This document shows, one piece after another, positions 27,224 to 35,627 of a DNA stretch of 35,627 bases. The position numbers and the translations under genes are program-made. The notes under the pieces were generated by a model. The model saw only the letters and a program-made list of their open reading frames with translations. It ran no database searches and was not told where the DNA came from. How positions within the stretch are numbered: the first letter of the stretch is position 1; every line of letters begins with the position of its first letter. The DNA is from an alpha proteobacterium SCGC AAA280-P20 (lineage in GTDB: Bacteria; Pseudomonadota; Alphaproteobacteria; Pelagibacterales; Pelagibacteraceae): positions 1 to 35,627 of the forward strand of contig AQUE01000008.1 in assembly GCA_000371845.1 (NCBI GenBank), written 5' to 3'.

Positions 27224-28084
27224 ATGAGTCAAAATAGGCTTGCAAGAAGCTCAACTCCAGGCGTTTCGTCTTTACAAAGGACTATCAGTAAAAAATTTCT
27301 TCTTCCTACTTATATTATAATTTCTTTTTTATTTTTATTTTCAGAAAAAAGTGATTTCAGAGCTATAAGATTTTTAAAAGCATTAATAAACGACGGAATT
27401 ACATATAGTATTTATATAGTTAATGCTCCTGTTAAGCTTGTTTCTGATCTTGGTAGTTCCGCTAGGCAGTACTTTAATTTTAATATTGTTTTAGAGAATA
27501 AAAAACTCAAAGATGAAATTGAACAATTAAATTCGGAAAAACGAGAGTTGCAATTTTTTAAAAACGAAAATGATAATTTAAAAAGAGTTTTGGGAATTAA
27601 AAACAGAGATGATTATGTGTCTGTTTATGCAAAAATAATTCATGAAGATACAAATGAATTTGCTAAAAATTTAATTTTAACAATAGGTTCTAATGAGGGA
27701 ATTCAATTAGGACAGGCGATTGTACGAAACAATGTTTATCTTGGAAAAATTTCTGAAGTTAATTTATTTAGCTCCAAAGCTATGGTGATTACAGATTTAA
27801 ACAGCAGAGTTCCTGTCGTTATCCCATCAAGAGGAGTTAATGCAATTTTAAAAGGAAATGGTCTTGGAGGAGCGCAATTACTTTTCCTTCCACAAAATGC
27901 CGTTTTTGAAAACAATGATCAAATCTATACTTCCGGTTCAGACGGTATTATCAAGGAAGGTCTATACGTTGGAAAAATAATTACTGATAATAAAAAAGAT
28001 ATTAAAAAAAGAAAATATTCAGTTGATCTTGGTTTTAAAGAACATCAATTAAATTATGTTTCAGTATTAAAGGTTAAAAAATAA
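27224..28084 (+). CDS. mreC: Rod-shape protein MreC
   Basis: A 286-residue bitopic protein: cytoplasmic basic N-terminus, a membrane helix at about residues 29-46, a coiled coil (about residues 80-120, rich in Glu, Lys and Leu), then a periplasmic beta domain containing SRGVNAILKGNGLGGAQLLFLP. MreC links MreB filaments to PBP2 and RodA. Its stop overlaps the mreD ATG by one base. Confidence 0.92.
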   Translation: MSQNRLARSSTPGVSSLQRTISKKFLLPTYIIISFLFLFSEKSDFRAIRFLKALINDGITYSIYIVNAPVKLVSDLGSSARQYFNFNIVLENKKLKDEIEQLNSEKRELQFFKNENDNLKRVLGIKNRDDYVSVYAKIIHEDTNEFAKNLILTIGSNEGIQLGQAIVRNNVYLGKISEVNLFSSKAMVITDLNSRVPVVIPSRGVNAILKGNGLGGAQLLFLPQNAVFENNDQIYTSGSDGIIKEGLYVGKIITDNKKDIKKRKYSVDLGFKEHQLNYVSVLKVKK

Positions 28085-28569
28085 TGAATTCTTTTTTAGG
28101 AAAAATTAAATTTTATTCAGCGCATATTATTTTTACGCTTATTTGTATTAATGACAGTATTTTTATAAATACTTGGATTGCCCCAGGCCCAATTATAAAT
28201 ATTAAATATATATTAATTTTTTACTTCTCATTTTTTGATAAAGGACGTTTTTCAGTTACATTTCTATTTTTTATAGGATTAATCTTTGACTCACTGCAGG
28301 GAATGCCTTTTGGAATGACGTCGATTTGTTTTATTCTTTTAAGTAAATTAGCTTCATATTTAAAACAAAGAAGAACACAGGTGAATTTTCAAAATGAATT
28401 TATAGCTTGTGCTATCTCTCTTTTAATTACGCAAATTGCGTCAGTTATTATCTTAAGCTATTTCTCACAAACTCCATTTGAATATTTATTATTAGCCATT
28501 AACATAATTGTAAGTCTTATTTTTTATCCAGTTATAAGAACTTTGCTTAAAGTATTTTATTACTATTAA
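28084..28569 (+). CDS. mreD: Rod-shape protein MreD
   Basis: A 161-residue membrane protein with about five hydrophobic segments and a central FIGLIFDSLQGMPFGMTSICF motif, which matches the MreD family pattern of an acidic residue followed by a glycine-rich loop. It completes the MreBCD set. Sequence conservation in this family is low, so the call rests on length, topology, that motif and position directly behind mreC. Confidence 0.88.
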   Translation: MNSFLGKIKFYSAHIIFTLICINDSIFINTWIAPGPIINIKYILIFYFSFFDKGRFSVTFLFFIGLIFDSLQGMPFGMTSICFILLSKLASYLKQRRTQVNFQNEFIACAISLLITQIASVIILSYFSQTPFEYLLLAINIIVSLIFYPVIRTLLKVFYYY

Positions 28570-28576
28570 TTTTTTA

Positions 28577-29215
28577 ATGTCAAATTTTACTAAATTACAG
28601 AGAGATAAAATCTTAAATTATTTATATAAAAATTTTGAAAAAATTGATTTTGATAATATTGATCAAGACATTTTTTTAAAAAAAATAAGTAATTTAAATT
28701 TTTTTGATAAACAAGAATTATTAATTATAATTAGTGGACTATTTTTTGAAGACTTAGATAAAAGATTTTTAAGCGAAATTAAATCTAAGATTAGTCAATT
28801 TTCAAAAACTAATGAAAAAATATCATTTTTATTAAATAAAAGATTTCAAATAGAAAAAAAGAATAAGGATTTAATTAAGAAAATATTTATTCATTTAATA
28901 AAAGACAACAACTTAAATAAAATTATAAATTATATATATTCTGTTGCAGATTCTATGTGGAACTATTCCAATGATCGTTCAGTAGATTTTAATTATTACA
29001 CTAAAAGATTAATATTATCCTCGGTTTATTTAAAAATTTTAATTCTAAGTTTTTATAAAGATAATTTCACACAAAAAAATCTTGAAGATGAAATTAAAAA
29101 ATCACTTGAGCATGTAAATCTGATATCTCAATTTAAAATAAAATTAGATTTTTTAAAAAATATAAAAGAATTTTTTAGTTTTTTTTCTGTAAAAAAAACA
29201 AGTCGTGGATTTTAA
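28577..29215 (+). CDS. COQ9-family ubiquinone biosynthesis protein
   Basis: A 212-residue protein whose C-terminal half contains SVADSMWNYSNDRSVDFNYYTKR, the hallmark of the COQ9 family (also named rpsU-divergently transcribed protein). COQ9 proteins bind lipids and help the hydroxylase steps of ubiquinone synthesis. The N-terminal region is poorly conserved and Lys/Phe-rich. It sits seven bases behind mreD, an unusual neighbour. In many Alphaproteobacteria the gene is divergent from rpsU; here rpsU is 25 kb away. The last codons overlap purK by four bases, tail to tail. Confidence 0.82.
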   Translation: MSNFTKLQRDKILNYLYKNFEKIDFDNIDQDIFLKKISNLNFFDKQELLIIISGLFFEDLDKRFLSEIKSKISQFSKTNEKISFLLNKRFQIEKKNKDLIKKIFIHLIKDNNLNKIINYIYSVADSMWNYSNDRSVDFNYYTKRLILSSVYLKILILSFYKDNFTQKNLEDEIKKSLEHVNLISQFKIKLDFLKNIKEFFSFFSVKKTSRGF

Positions 29216-30255
29216 AAAACTTTTGTCAGATGCCCCATTTTTCTTTTATCTTTAATTTCTTTTTTTCCATAATCGTAAAAGAATTCATTCTTGATAGTTT
29301 CTTTTGATCTGTGTTTTTTAATGTCATGGCCTAAAATATTATACATGATTGCTTTGTGAATTCTTTTTGGTTTTATTAGTTTAAGATTACATACGGCTCT
29401 TATATGATTTTCAAATTGACTTACATTATGAGCGTTCATTGTTAAGTGTCCAGAATTGTGAACCCTAGGAGCAATTTCATTTACTAATAACTCATTTTTT
29501 CTTGTGACAAAAAATTCAACGCACATAGTTCCGGTATAATTTAATTTATCTGCTATTCTTTTTGCTATTCTTTTCGCTTCATTATTTAATTTTGGACTAA
29601 TGTTTGCTGGGATATGAGATTTTTTTAGTATTTGATGTTTATGAAGATTTTCGAATGCATCAAATGAAAAGCTTTTTGCATTGTGTCTACTAATAACAAT
29701 TGAAATTTCTTTTTTAAAATTAATCAACTTTTCAACTATGTATTCTTTATTTTTAAAAGAATATTTTAAAAAATCTTTTTTATTTTTAAATAATACTTGC
29801 CCTTTTCCATCGTACCCAAGACGTATTGTCTTTACCAATGCTGGAAAAATATTGTTGTTTAATTTTTTTTTATTAATTTTTTTTAAATAATAGAATTCAG
29901 TTGTTTTTATTCCTATTGAATTTAAAAAAGTTTTCTCTTTTAATCTATCTTGAAGGATCTTTATTATTGAAGGTTTTGGAGATACTTTGATTTTTTTTTC
30001 AACATAATCAAGGGTTTTAAATGGAATATTTTCAAATTCAAAAGTTGCTAAATCAATATTTTTTATAAAAAAATCTAGTTTTTTTTTATCTTCATAACTT
30101 GAGATAATAAAATCATCACAATAATAAATGGCAGGGGAGTCAGCGCTGTCCGTAAATACAAAAGTTTTTATATTAAGTTTTTTTGCCGACTGAACTAAAA
30201 ACTTTCCTAATTGACCACCCCCAAATATTCCAAGGGTAAAGGATTTTTTACTCAT
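29212..30255 (-). CDS. purK: N5-carboxyaminoimidazole ribonucleotide synthetase
   Basis: A 347-residue ATP-grasp enzyme. It begins with [10 protein letters not shown]; the ATP-grasp lobe has [12 protein letters not shown] near residue 145 and the catalytic metal site lies in [26 protein letters not shown] near residue 245. It makes N5-CAIR from AIR, ATP and bicarbonate in purine synthesis. It overlaps purE by four bases (ATGA), consistent with coupled production of the two steps. Confidence 0.95.
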   Translation of the reverse strand: MSKKSFTLGIFGGGQLGKFLVQSAKKLNIKTFVFTDSADSPAIYYCDDFIISSYEDKKKLDFFIKNIDLATFEFENIPFKTLDYVEKKIKVSPKPSIIKILQDRLKEKTFLNSIGIKTTEFYYLKKINKKKLNNNIFPALVKTIRLGYDGKGQVLFKNKKDFLKYSFKNKEYIVEKLINFKKEISIVISRHNAKSFSFDAFENLHKHQILKKSHIPANISPKLNNEAKRIAKRIADKLNYTGTMCVEFFVTRKNELLVNEIAPRVHNSGHLTMNAHNVSQFENHIRAVCNLKLIKPKRIHKAIMYNILGHDIKKHRSKETIKNEFFYDYGKKEIKDKRKMGHLTKVF

Positions 30256-30752
30256 TTCTTAGGGCTATGCTTTACTGATAGAGTTTGTCTGTTTCTCCAT
30301 ATTCTTAAGTTATTTGCAATTTTTTTATCATTAAGACCTAAGATTGAAGCGGCATATAGCGCAGCATTTTTTGCTCCAGTTTCTCCGATAGCAACAGTTC
30401 CAACTGGAATTCCAAAAGGCATTTGAACAATTGACAATAAACTATCTAGTCCTTTTAAAGATTTTGTTTCCATAGGAACGCCAATAACAGGCAGGTCCGT
30501 AATCGCAGCTACCATGCCAGGTAAGTGAGCAGAACCACCTGCGCCAGCTATAACAACAGAGATATTATTTTTCTTAGCAGACTTAGCAAATTCTACTAGT
30601 CTCATAGGAGTCCTATGTGCGGATACAATTTTGACATTGTATTGAATTTTTAATTTTTTTAAGATTTCAGCAGATTTTTTAAGTGTAGCCCAATCTGATT
30701 TGCTACCCATAATTATAGAAACAATAGATTTATTTTTTTGATTAAAAGACAT
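30252..30752 (-). CDS. purE: N5-CAIR mutase
   Basis: A 166-residue class I PurE. Signature segments are IIMGSKSDW near the N-terminus, VSAHRTP with the catalytic histidine (about residue 46), and [15 protein letters not shown]. It moves the carboxylate to give CAIR, following PurK. The gene is the first of a purE-purK pair and starts 23 bases after the upstream trcR-like stop, so a longer transcript starting at rpmE is possible. Confidence 0.96.
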   Translation of the reverse strand: MSFNQKNKSIVSIIMGSKSDWATLKKSAEILKKLKIQYNVKIVSAHRTPMRLVEFAKSAKKNNISVVIAGAGGSAHLPGMVAAITDLPVIGVPMETKSLKGLDSLLSIVQMPFGIPVGTVAIGETGAKNAALYAASILGLNDKKIANNLRIWRNRQTLSVKHSPKK

Positions 30753-30775
30753 ATTTAGTTATAAAATAAGTTAAA

Positions 30776-31345
30776 CTACTTATTAGCTTCTAGTTTTAAT
30801 TTTGCTTTTTTTAGATTCTCAACTTTTCTGTTAGCTTTTTCTACTGCTTTTTGTAGATCACTTTGAGTGCATAAGTTTAAAGCCACAGGATCTTTAGGCG
30901 TTATATTTGAAGAGTTCCAATGTTTTCTACTTTTAACAGACTCTACGGTATTTTTTGTAGTACTAACAAGTTTTGAAATTTGTCCCTCAGATAATTGAGG
31001 GTAATTTTTTATCAACCAAGAGATTGCGTCCGGTCTGTCTTGTCTCTTTGAAAGAGGAGTATATTTAGGACCAATAACAGTTTTTATTTCGTAATCTAAT
31101 ACTTTTTTATTTATAGATAATGATTTATTAGGATCTTTGCTACACTCTTCAATTTCTTCTCTTGTTAATTGATTTGCAAGTATTGGATTGTAAGCTTTTA
31201 TTCCGACAGCAACATCACCATCTGCTATTCCTTTAATTTCAAGTTCATGAAGTTGACAAAAATCTGCTATTTGTTTGAAAGTAAGACTCGTATTCTCAAG
31301 CAACCATACCGCCGTCGCTTTTGGCATTAAGGGTTTGTCTAACAT
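30776..31345 (-). CDS. TrcR-like cell cycle transcriptional regulator (DUF1013)
   Basis: A 189-residue protein beginning PLMPKATAVWLLENTSLTFKQIADFC, the conserved start of DUF1013, a family restricted largely to Alphaproteobacteria and named TrcR in cell-cycle work. Two helix-turn-helix-like parts are visible, near residues 12-35 and 105-130 (SWLIKNYPQLSEGQISKLV). The C-terminus is Lys/Glu/Ala-rich and helical. It presumably binds DNA or RNA polymerase and regulates transcription; targets are unknown. It follows rpmE by six bases. Confidence 0.85.
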   Translation of the reverse strand: MLDKPLMPKATAVWLLENTSLTFKQIADFCQLHELEIKGIADGDVAVGIKAYNPILANQLTREEIEECSKDPNKSLSINKKVLDYEIKTVIGPKYTPLSKRQDRPDAISWLIKNYPQLSEGQISKLVSTTKNTVESVKSRKHWNSSNITPKDPVALNLCTQSDLQKAVEKANRKVENLKKAKLKLEANK

Positions 31346-31351
31346 AAATAT

Positions 31352-31585
31352 TTATTTTTTAGGTGTTTTAATTGTAAGATTTTCAAATTTTTTATTAAAT
31401 TTACTTATTCTTCCTTTATCAATAATTTTTTGTGAACCACCTGTCCAAGCAGGATGAGATATTGGGTCAATATCTAACTTCATAACATCGTTTTCTTTTC
31501 CCCAAGTTGACAAAGTCTCAAACTGACTTCCATCAGTCATTACAACTTTAATCTTATGTGTTTTAGGGTGTATTTTTTCTTTCAT
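31352..31585 (-). CDS. rpmE: 50S ribosomal protein L31
   Basis: A 77-residue protein starting [20 protein letters not shown], with SHPAWTGG in the middle, both characteristic of L31. It lacks the four zinc-binding cysteines of the C+ form and is thus a C- type L31. It is a large-subunit protein contacting the small subunit. First gene of the rpmE-trcR-purE-purK row on the minus strand. Confidence 0.95.
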   Translation of the reverse strand: MKEKIHPKTHKIKVVMTDGSQFETLSTWGKENDVMKLDIDPISHPAWTGGSQKIIDKGRISKFNKKFENLTIKTPKK

Positions 31586-31652
31586 AATTTTAGAAGAAAG
31601 TTTTTATAACAAAATTAGATAAATAGACAACACTTCTTAGCAAACAAAGTGC

Positions 31653-32819
31653 TCATTTGTTAACTTTTTTAATCAAAGATAAATAAAATATTATTGTTAG
31701 AACAAGAATTGTTGAGTTTACATAAAAAGGCATGTCTTTGCCAAAAAATAAAAATAGAATACCAGCAGTCGGTTGACCAATAAATCTAGAGATAGATTGA
31801 GCCGAATAAGCAGCACCAAGAGCAAATCCTTTTTCATTCTTAGAACATTTTTTTGAAACCAAACTATTCAAACAAGGATTTGTTATGCCAATTCCGTAAC
31901 ATAGCAAAAATATTGCAACTGGAACCAAATAAATATTAGAAGTTGGGATTAGCAAAAAACCGAAGATTAAAAATAAAATTCCACTTTTTATTAATTGAAT
32001 CTCATTAAAAAATTTAAGCAGTACTCTTAAAATAAATCCTTGAACTACAATCTGGCTTAACCCGGCATACAACATAACTATCCCGACTTCTTTTGGACCC
32101 CATGTAAAAGTTTCTTTTATCCAGATTGCAAATATTCCCTCCATTCCAGAAAACCCAAAATAAACTATAAATATAATTAAAAAGAAGGGAAATAATAATT
32201 TTTTTTTCATTAATTTAAATTGTAAATAAATTTTACTAAAAGAATTTTTTATTGAAAAATTATTAAAAGACGTTTTAGATTCTTTTAAAAAAAAAGTTAC
32301 AAATAATAAATTAAAAATATTAATTGCACATGCAATCCAAGCAACATTTGCAAGTGTCATAATGGTAAAATTAGATCCAGCTACTAATCCACCAAGTAAT
32401 GGACCTACTGTAAATCCTAAACCAAAGGCAACACCAAACAAACCCATCCCCTTAGCTCGATTTTTTTTAGTGGTAATGTCAGCAATATAAGCAGTCCCAA
32501 CAGAAACATTGTTTTTAAATAAACCTGCGATAATTCTTGATAAGAATATCATTAATAAACTTCCGCTAATTGCTAAAATTAAATTAGCTAAAATTTCCGC
32601 AAAACAATTTAAGATGATAAGTGGTTTTCTTCCAAATCTATCCGATAAACTTCCCCAAAAAGGTGATGTAAAAAATTGAAAAAACGAAAATGATCCAAAA
32701 ATTATTGTTATTAAAAGAATATTGCCTCCATATTCATGAATTAAAAATGGCAAAGTCGAAATTAAAACTCCGCTAAAAGCAAGAACATCAAGAAATAAAA
32801 AAATTAGGATTTTTAGCAT
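31653..32819 (-). CDS. MFS transporter, TetA-like drug/metabolite exporter
   Basis: A 388-residue membrane protein with about twelve hydrophobic helices. Motif A of the major facilitator superfamily is clear between helices 2 and 3 (GSLSDRFGRKPLI), and helix 5 has the antiporter motif LGFTVGPLLGG. These put it among proton-coupled 12-helix exporters similar to tetracycline efflux proteins. The natural substrate is unknown. It starts eight bases after suhB and probably ends the fba-thiE-efp-suhB-mfs run. Confidence 0.88.
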   Translation of the reverse strand: MLKILIFLFLDVLAFSGVLISTLPFLIHEYGGNILLITIIFGSFSFFQFFTSPFWGSLSDRFGRKPLIILNCFAEILANLILAISGSLLMIFLSRIIAGLFKNNVSVGTAYIADITTKKNRAKGMGLFGVAFGLGFTVGPLLGGLVAGSNFTIMTLANVAWIACAINIFNLLFVTFFLKESKTSFNNFSIKNSFSKIYLQFKLMKKKLLFPFFLIIFIVYFGFSGMEGIFAIWIKETFTWGPKEVGIVMLYAGLSQIVVQGFILRVLLKFFNEIQLIKSGILFLIFGFLLIPTSNIYLVPVAIFLLCYGIGITNPCLNSLVSKKCSKNEKGFALGAAYSAQSISRFIGQPTAGILFLFFGKDMPFYVNSTILVLTIIFYLSLIKKVNK

Positions 32820-32827
32820 TTAAGAAT

Positions 32828-33610
32828 TTACGCAAGTAAAGCTATAAGATCTTTATCTATTTTCGAATTTGTAGCCAGCAGATTTCTATCTTCAATATAT
32901 TTATCTCCGCCTTTAAAATCAGTTACTGTCCCACCAGCCTCTTTAACGATTATAATTCCAGCTGCAATATCCCAATAATTTAAGTTTCTTTCCCATACTC
33001 CATCGCATCTTCCGCTAGCAAGATATGCAAGATCCAGTGCTGAGCTACCAAATTTTCTAGTCGCTGCAACTTTTTTACTAACAGATTCATATTCTTTGAA
33101 AAATATTTCTTTATTTTTGTAAGAAAGAATGGGTCCTCCAGTAAGAAGAACGCATTCATCAATATTTTTTCTTGATGAAACGCGAATTCTTGAATTATTT
33201 AAATATGCTCCTTTGCCTTTTTCAGCATAAAACATTTCATTAGTTATAGGATTAAAGATCATGCCACATATAATTTCTTTATTTTTTTCCAGACCTATTG
33301 AGATTGCAAAATAAGGAACTCCATGTAAAAAATTTGTAGTTCCATCGATTGGATCAATTATCCATCTAAATTCAGTACTTTTTCCAGACGAACCACTTTC
33401 TTCAGCTAGAAACGAATAATCTGGTCTTGCAAGAGATAATTCATTTATAATTATCTTTTCAGTTCTCTTGTCTGAATTTGTAACAAAATCTCCAGGACCT
33501 TTTTTTGATACTTGTAACTTTTCAACTTCACCAAAGTCACGAATTAGGAGCTTAGATGCTTTTTTGCAAGCCTTCTCCATAATGTTTAGGTTTGCCGATA
33601 ATAAAGGCAT
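32828..33610 (-). CDS. suhB: Inositol monophosphatase family protein
   Basis: A 260-residue phosphatase. Metal-binding motifs are LAEESG (about residue 65), WIIDPIDGTTNFLHG (about residues 83-97) and, near the C-terminus, YWDIAAGIIIVKEAGG. Members hydrolyse inositol-1-phosphate or related phosphates; SuhB in E. coli also acts in rRNA transcription antitermination. The sequence does not tell which role applies here. Its start overlaps the efp stop by one base. Confidence 0.9.
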   Translation of the reverse strand: MPLLSANLNIMEKACKKASKLLIRDFGEVEKLQVSKKGPGDFVTNSDKRTEKIIINELSLARPDYSFLAEESGSSGKSTEFRWIIDPIDGTTNFLHGVPYFAISIGLEKNKEIICGMIFNPITNEMFYAEKGKGAYLNNSRIRVSSRKNIDECVLLTGGPILSYKNKEIFFKEYESVSKKVAATRKFGSSALDLAYLASGRCDGVWERNLNYWDIAAGIIIVKEAGGTVTDFKGGDKYIEDRNLLATNSKIDKDLIALLA

Positions 33611-34173
33611 TAGCTAACTTTTTTTAAATACTCTTGAGTTTCTGTATCAACGATTATCTTATCTCCTTGATCTATAAATGGTGGTACCATTATTTTAACA
33701 CCGTTTTGAATCGTTGCTGGTTTAAAAGAGCTCGAAGCAGTTTGTCCTTTGACCACAGAGTCTGTTTCAAGAATTTCATATTCTACAGATCTAGGCAAAA
33801 TAACACTCAAAGGCTTTTCTTGATAAAATTCAATAGTAACTTCTAGATTTTCTTTTAATAATTTCTCACAATTTTCAACAAGTGTTTTGTTGATTGAAAT
33901 TTGTTCAAAATTTTCACTATCCATAAAAAAAAATTCATCGTTTGCTGAATATAAAAATTGAAATTTTTTTTCTTCAAGACTTGCTTTTTCAACAGTTTCG
34001 TCTGCTCTAAATCTTTCATTTAATTTTGTACCTTTAGTAATGCTTTTAAGCTCTACTTGGTTGTGTGAACGAAGATTTCCACGATTTGATGTTTGGTTTT
34101 TAAGGCATTTCCAAAGATCATTTTTATACTCAATGATATTGCCAACTCTGATGTCTGATCCTAAAATTTTCAT
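33610..34173 (-). CDS. efp: Translation elongation factor P
   Basis: A 187-residue EF-P with the three-barrel layout: an N-terminal KOW-like domain, then a central OB domain, then a C-terminal OB domain with SSSFKPATIQNGVKIMVPPFIDQGDKI near residue 145. It relieves ribosome stalling at proline runs. The tip loop reads TSNRGNLRS, so the residue at the modified position is Arg31 and the usual PGKG is absent. EF-P with Lys is modified by EpmAB and EF-P with Arg by EarP in studied bacteria; the case here is unknown. One-base overlap with suhB. Confidence 0.93.
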   Translation of the reverse strand: MKILGSDIRVGNIIEYKNDLWKCLKNQTSNRGNLRSHNQVELKSITKGTKLNERFRADETVEKASLEEKKFQFLYSANDEFFFMDSENFEQISINKTLVENCEKLLKENLEVTIEFYQEKPLSVILPRSVEYEILETDSVVKGQTASSSFKPATIQNGVKIMVPPFIDQGDKIIVDTETQEYLKKVS

Positions 34174-34194
34174 ATTTATTCTGAAAACATATAT

Positions 34195-34809
34195 CTATTT
34201 TTTAAACATGTTTACAGCAGTTAATGGATTTTTCATGTTACTTTTCCATATACTAGCCGAACAAGCTATATAATTTGCGCCAGCATTTAATATTTTTTCA
34301 TAATTTTTTTGATTAATTCCTCCTATGGCAACAATAGGTTTGTTAATATTCTTTTTAGCCCATCTAATTAAACCCAATTTGGCTCTGTACTTTACTTTCT
34401 TAGTTTTTGTTGGATAAAAAGCACCAAAAGCTAGATAACTTGCTTTATTAACAAAAGCTTTAGAAGCAAGTATTTTAGAGTTGTGACAAGTTATTCCAAT
34501 AATTGATTTTTTTTTTAATATTTTTTTTGCAAAGTTTATAGACATATCTTGCTGACCAAGATGACAACCGTCAGCATTTAATATTTTTGCAATGTAAGGA
34601 TCATCATTTATAATAAAATTAACTTTATATTTTCTAGTAAGTCTTATTATTTTTTTTCCAAGCTCTATAATTTGTTTTCTTTTTTGATTCTTAACTCTAA
34701 GTTGAAAAAATTTTATGATGTTACTTGTAAAAACAAGTTCTAGTTTTTTAAGAAATGTTTTATGATTTGTAATTTTTTCAGGAGAAATTAAGTAAAGAAA
34801 TTTACTCAA
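34195..34809 (-). CDS. thiE: Thiamine-phosphate synthase
   Basis: A 204-residue TIM-barrel enzyme. Motifs match ThiE: FFQLRVK (about residue 35), FIINDDPYIA, ADGCHLGQQD, ITCHNS, FGAFYPTKTK and VAIGGI. It joins HMP pyrophosphate and thiazole phosphate to thiamine phosphate. I use a TTG start (complement of 34807-34809), four bases after the aldolase stop, since no upstream ATG exists before that stop; the ribosome binding site is not clear. SAR11 cells are reported to need external HMP, which would make ThiE a salvage step. Confidence 0.87.
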   Translation of the reverse strand: MSKFLYLISPEKITNHKTFLKKLELVFTSNIIKFFQLRVKNQKRKQIIELGKKIIRLTRKYKVNFIINDDPYIAKILNADGCHLGQQDMSINFAKKILKKKSIIGITCHNSKILASKAFVNKASYLAFGAFYPTKTKKVKYRAKLGLIRWAKKNINKPIVAIGGINQKNYEKILNAGANYIACSASIWKSNMKNPLTAVNMFKK

Positions 34810-34813
34810 TAAA

Positions 34814-35627
34814 TTAGGCCGCTTTTTTTTCTAAATCTAATTTCCACTTACCAATTGAGGCAAGGCTATTCATCTCAGATCTTATATCGAATACTGCCTG
34901 AACAGTAGTTTTGTCATTAATATCTTTTGCCCAAGTTTTTAATGCACTTTGCTGAAGAGCTCTTCCATATGAAAATGTGAATGCAAATTTTGTATCATTA
35001 ATTTTATTAATAGAATTTAGGTTTTCAGTTGCTTCTAGTTCACTTTGTCCACCTGAGAGAAAAGCTATTCCAGGAACTTCTTTTGGAACATTTCTTTTTA
35101 GACAATCAAGAGTTTTTTCAGCGACTTCTTCAGTTATATTTTTTTTTCCAGACTCAGAACCATTTAATATCATATTTGGTTTTAAAACTATTCCTTTCAC
35201 ATTTACTTTGTGAATAGCTAGTTGATTAAAACATTCATTTAATACTGCAGTAGTCACGTCATAACATTTTTTAATATCATGATTGCCGTCCATTAAAACT
35301 TCAGGCTCAACAATTGGAACCATATTTGTTTCTTGAACAATCGCAGCGTATCTTGCAAGAGCATGTGCGTTTGCAACTATTGAAGTTTTTGATGGGTAGA
35401 TATTTGATATATCATAGACAGCTCTCCATTTAGTAAATCGCGCTCCTAATTTATAATATTCAATTAATCTTTCTTTAAGACCATCCAATCCTTCAGTAAT
35501 TTTTTCATTATTTGAGAGGGCAAGTGGTTTAACTCCTTTATCAACTTTAATTCCAGGAATAATTCCTTGGTCGCTCAATAATTTTGAAATAGTTTTACCA
35601 TTAGAAGCGGTTTGTTTTATTGTTTCG
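34814..35627 (-). CDS. Class I fructose-bisphosphate aldolase, 5' end cut
   Basis: About 270 residues of a class I (Schiff-base) aldolase are visible; the frame runs off the right edge, so the start lies outside the window. An internal TTG at 35576-35578 is not the real start, since the conserved frame continues upstream (KQTASNGKTISKLLSDQG). Key segments are GARFTKWRAVY, the catalytic lysine in IVLKPNMIL, FLSGGQSELEAT and FSYGRALQQSALKTW. The enzyme splits or forms fructose-1,6-bisphosphate. It heads a minus-strand run with thiE, efp and suhB. Confidence 0.93.
   Translation of the reverse strand, partial: ETIKQTASNGKTISKLLSDQGIIPGIKVDKGVKPLALSNNEKITEGLDGLKERLIEYYKLGARFTKWRAVYDISNIYPSKTSIVANAHALARYAAIVQETNMVPIVEPEVLMDGNHDIKKCYDVTTAVLNECFNQLAIHKVNVKGIVLKPNMILNGSESGKKNITEEVAEKTLDCLKRNVPKEVPGIAFLSGGQSELEATENLNSINKINDTKFAFTFSYGRALQQSALKTWAKDINDKTTVQAVFDIRSEMNSLASIGKWKLDLEKKAA

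Noticed and set aside
35576..35578. TTG as start of the aldolase
   Set aside because: The frame stays open to the window edge and the upstream codons fit the aldolase N-terminal region.

Overview
The window looks like a piece of a SAR11-type (Pelagibacterales, Alphaproteobacteria) genome. This is inferred from very AT-rich DNA, nearly absent spacers with many 1-8 bp gene overlaps, a lone 5S rRNA beside a surface-polysaccharide region, thymidylate synthase of the ThyX type, an alphaproteobacterial two-piece (permuted) tmRNA, and a 41-residue L36. Most genes are ordinary housekeeping genes; the unusual material sits at the left edge and in an islet at about 10.64-14.4 kb.

Layout. (1) 1-3509: edge of a hypervariable sugar-metabolism region, with a GT32-like glycosyltransferase, a GDP-mannose 3,5-epimerase homologue, initiator tRNA-Met, an isolated 5S rRNA with its own promoter, and a second sugar-nucleotide epimerase directly behind the 5S. 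The first 95 bases are an exact inverted copy of an internal piece of the YdcF-like gene at 7.2 kb, which may be a chimeric contig end. (2) 3553-4000: small genes rpmJ, a 36-residue cytochrome oxidase subunit IV, and rpsU, which appears to start with ATT. (3) 4065-10633: mrdA-rodA (cell elongation), a YdcF/ElyC-like membrane protein, a DMT permease, a D-2-hydroxyacid dehydrogenase, then ccdA and grxC on the other strand. (4) 10634-14400: an islet between grxC and ssrA with three SAM-dependent methyltransferases (two FkbM type), a tyrosine-integrase remnant, a partial copy of the ssrA 3' end, a duplicated copy of the grxC promoter region, and a (GA)10 repeat inside the first codons of one FkbM gene. 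(5) 14370-14605: ssrA. (6) 14689-21102: thyX (frameshifted at an A10 run), mrp, the hflK-hflC-DUF2065-degP operon, and miaA. (7) 21147-26155: ilvB-ilvH-ilvC and leuA (branched-chain amino acids). (8) 26173-29215: mreB-mreC-mreD and a COQ9-family gene. (9) 29212-35627, minus strand: purE-purK, trcR-like DUF1013, rpmE, an MFS transporter, suhB, efp, thiE and a truncated class I fructose-bisphosphate aldolase.

How it fits together. The elongasome is split over two loci (mrdA-rodA and mreBCD). The ilv cluster and leuA carry out the acetolactate-to-isopropylmalate steps. The islet is best read as two cassettes stacked in tandem. Each runs from an ssrA 3' end through a methyltransferase gene to a copy of the grxC upstream region; the inner ssrA end and the inner promoter copy are decaying relics. 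One methyltransferase carries a repeat capable of phase variation. This suggests a small site for swapping surface-glycan or lipid modification genes, separate from the large hypervariable region at the left edge.
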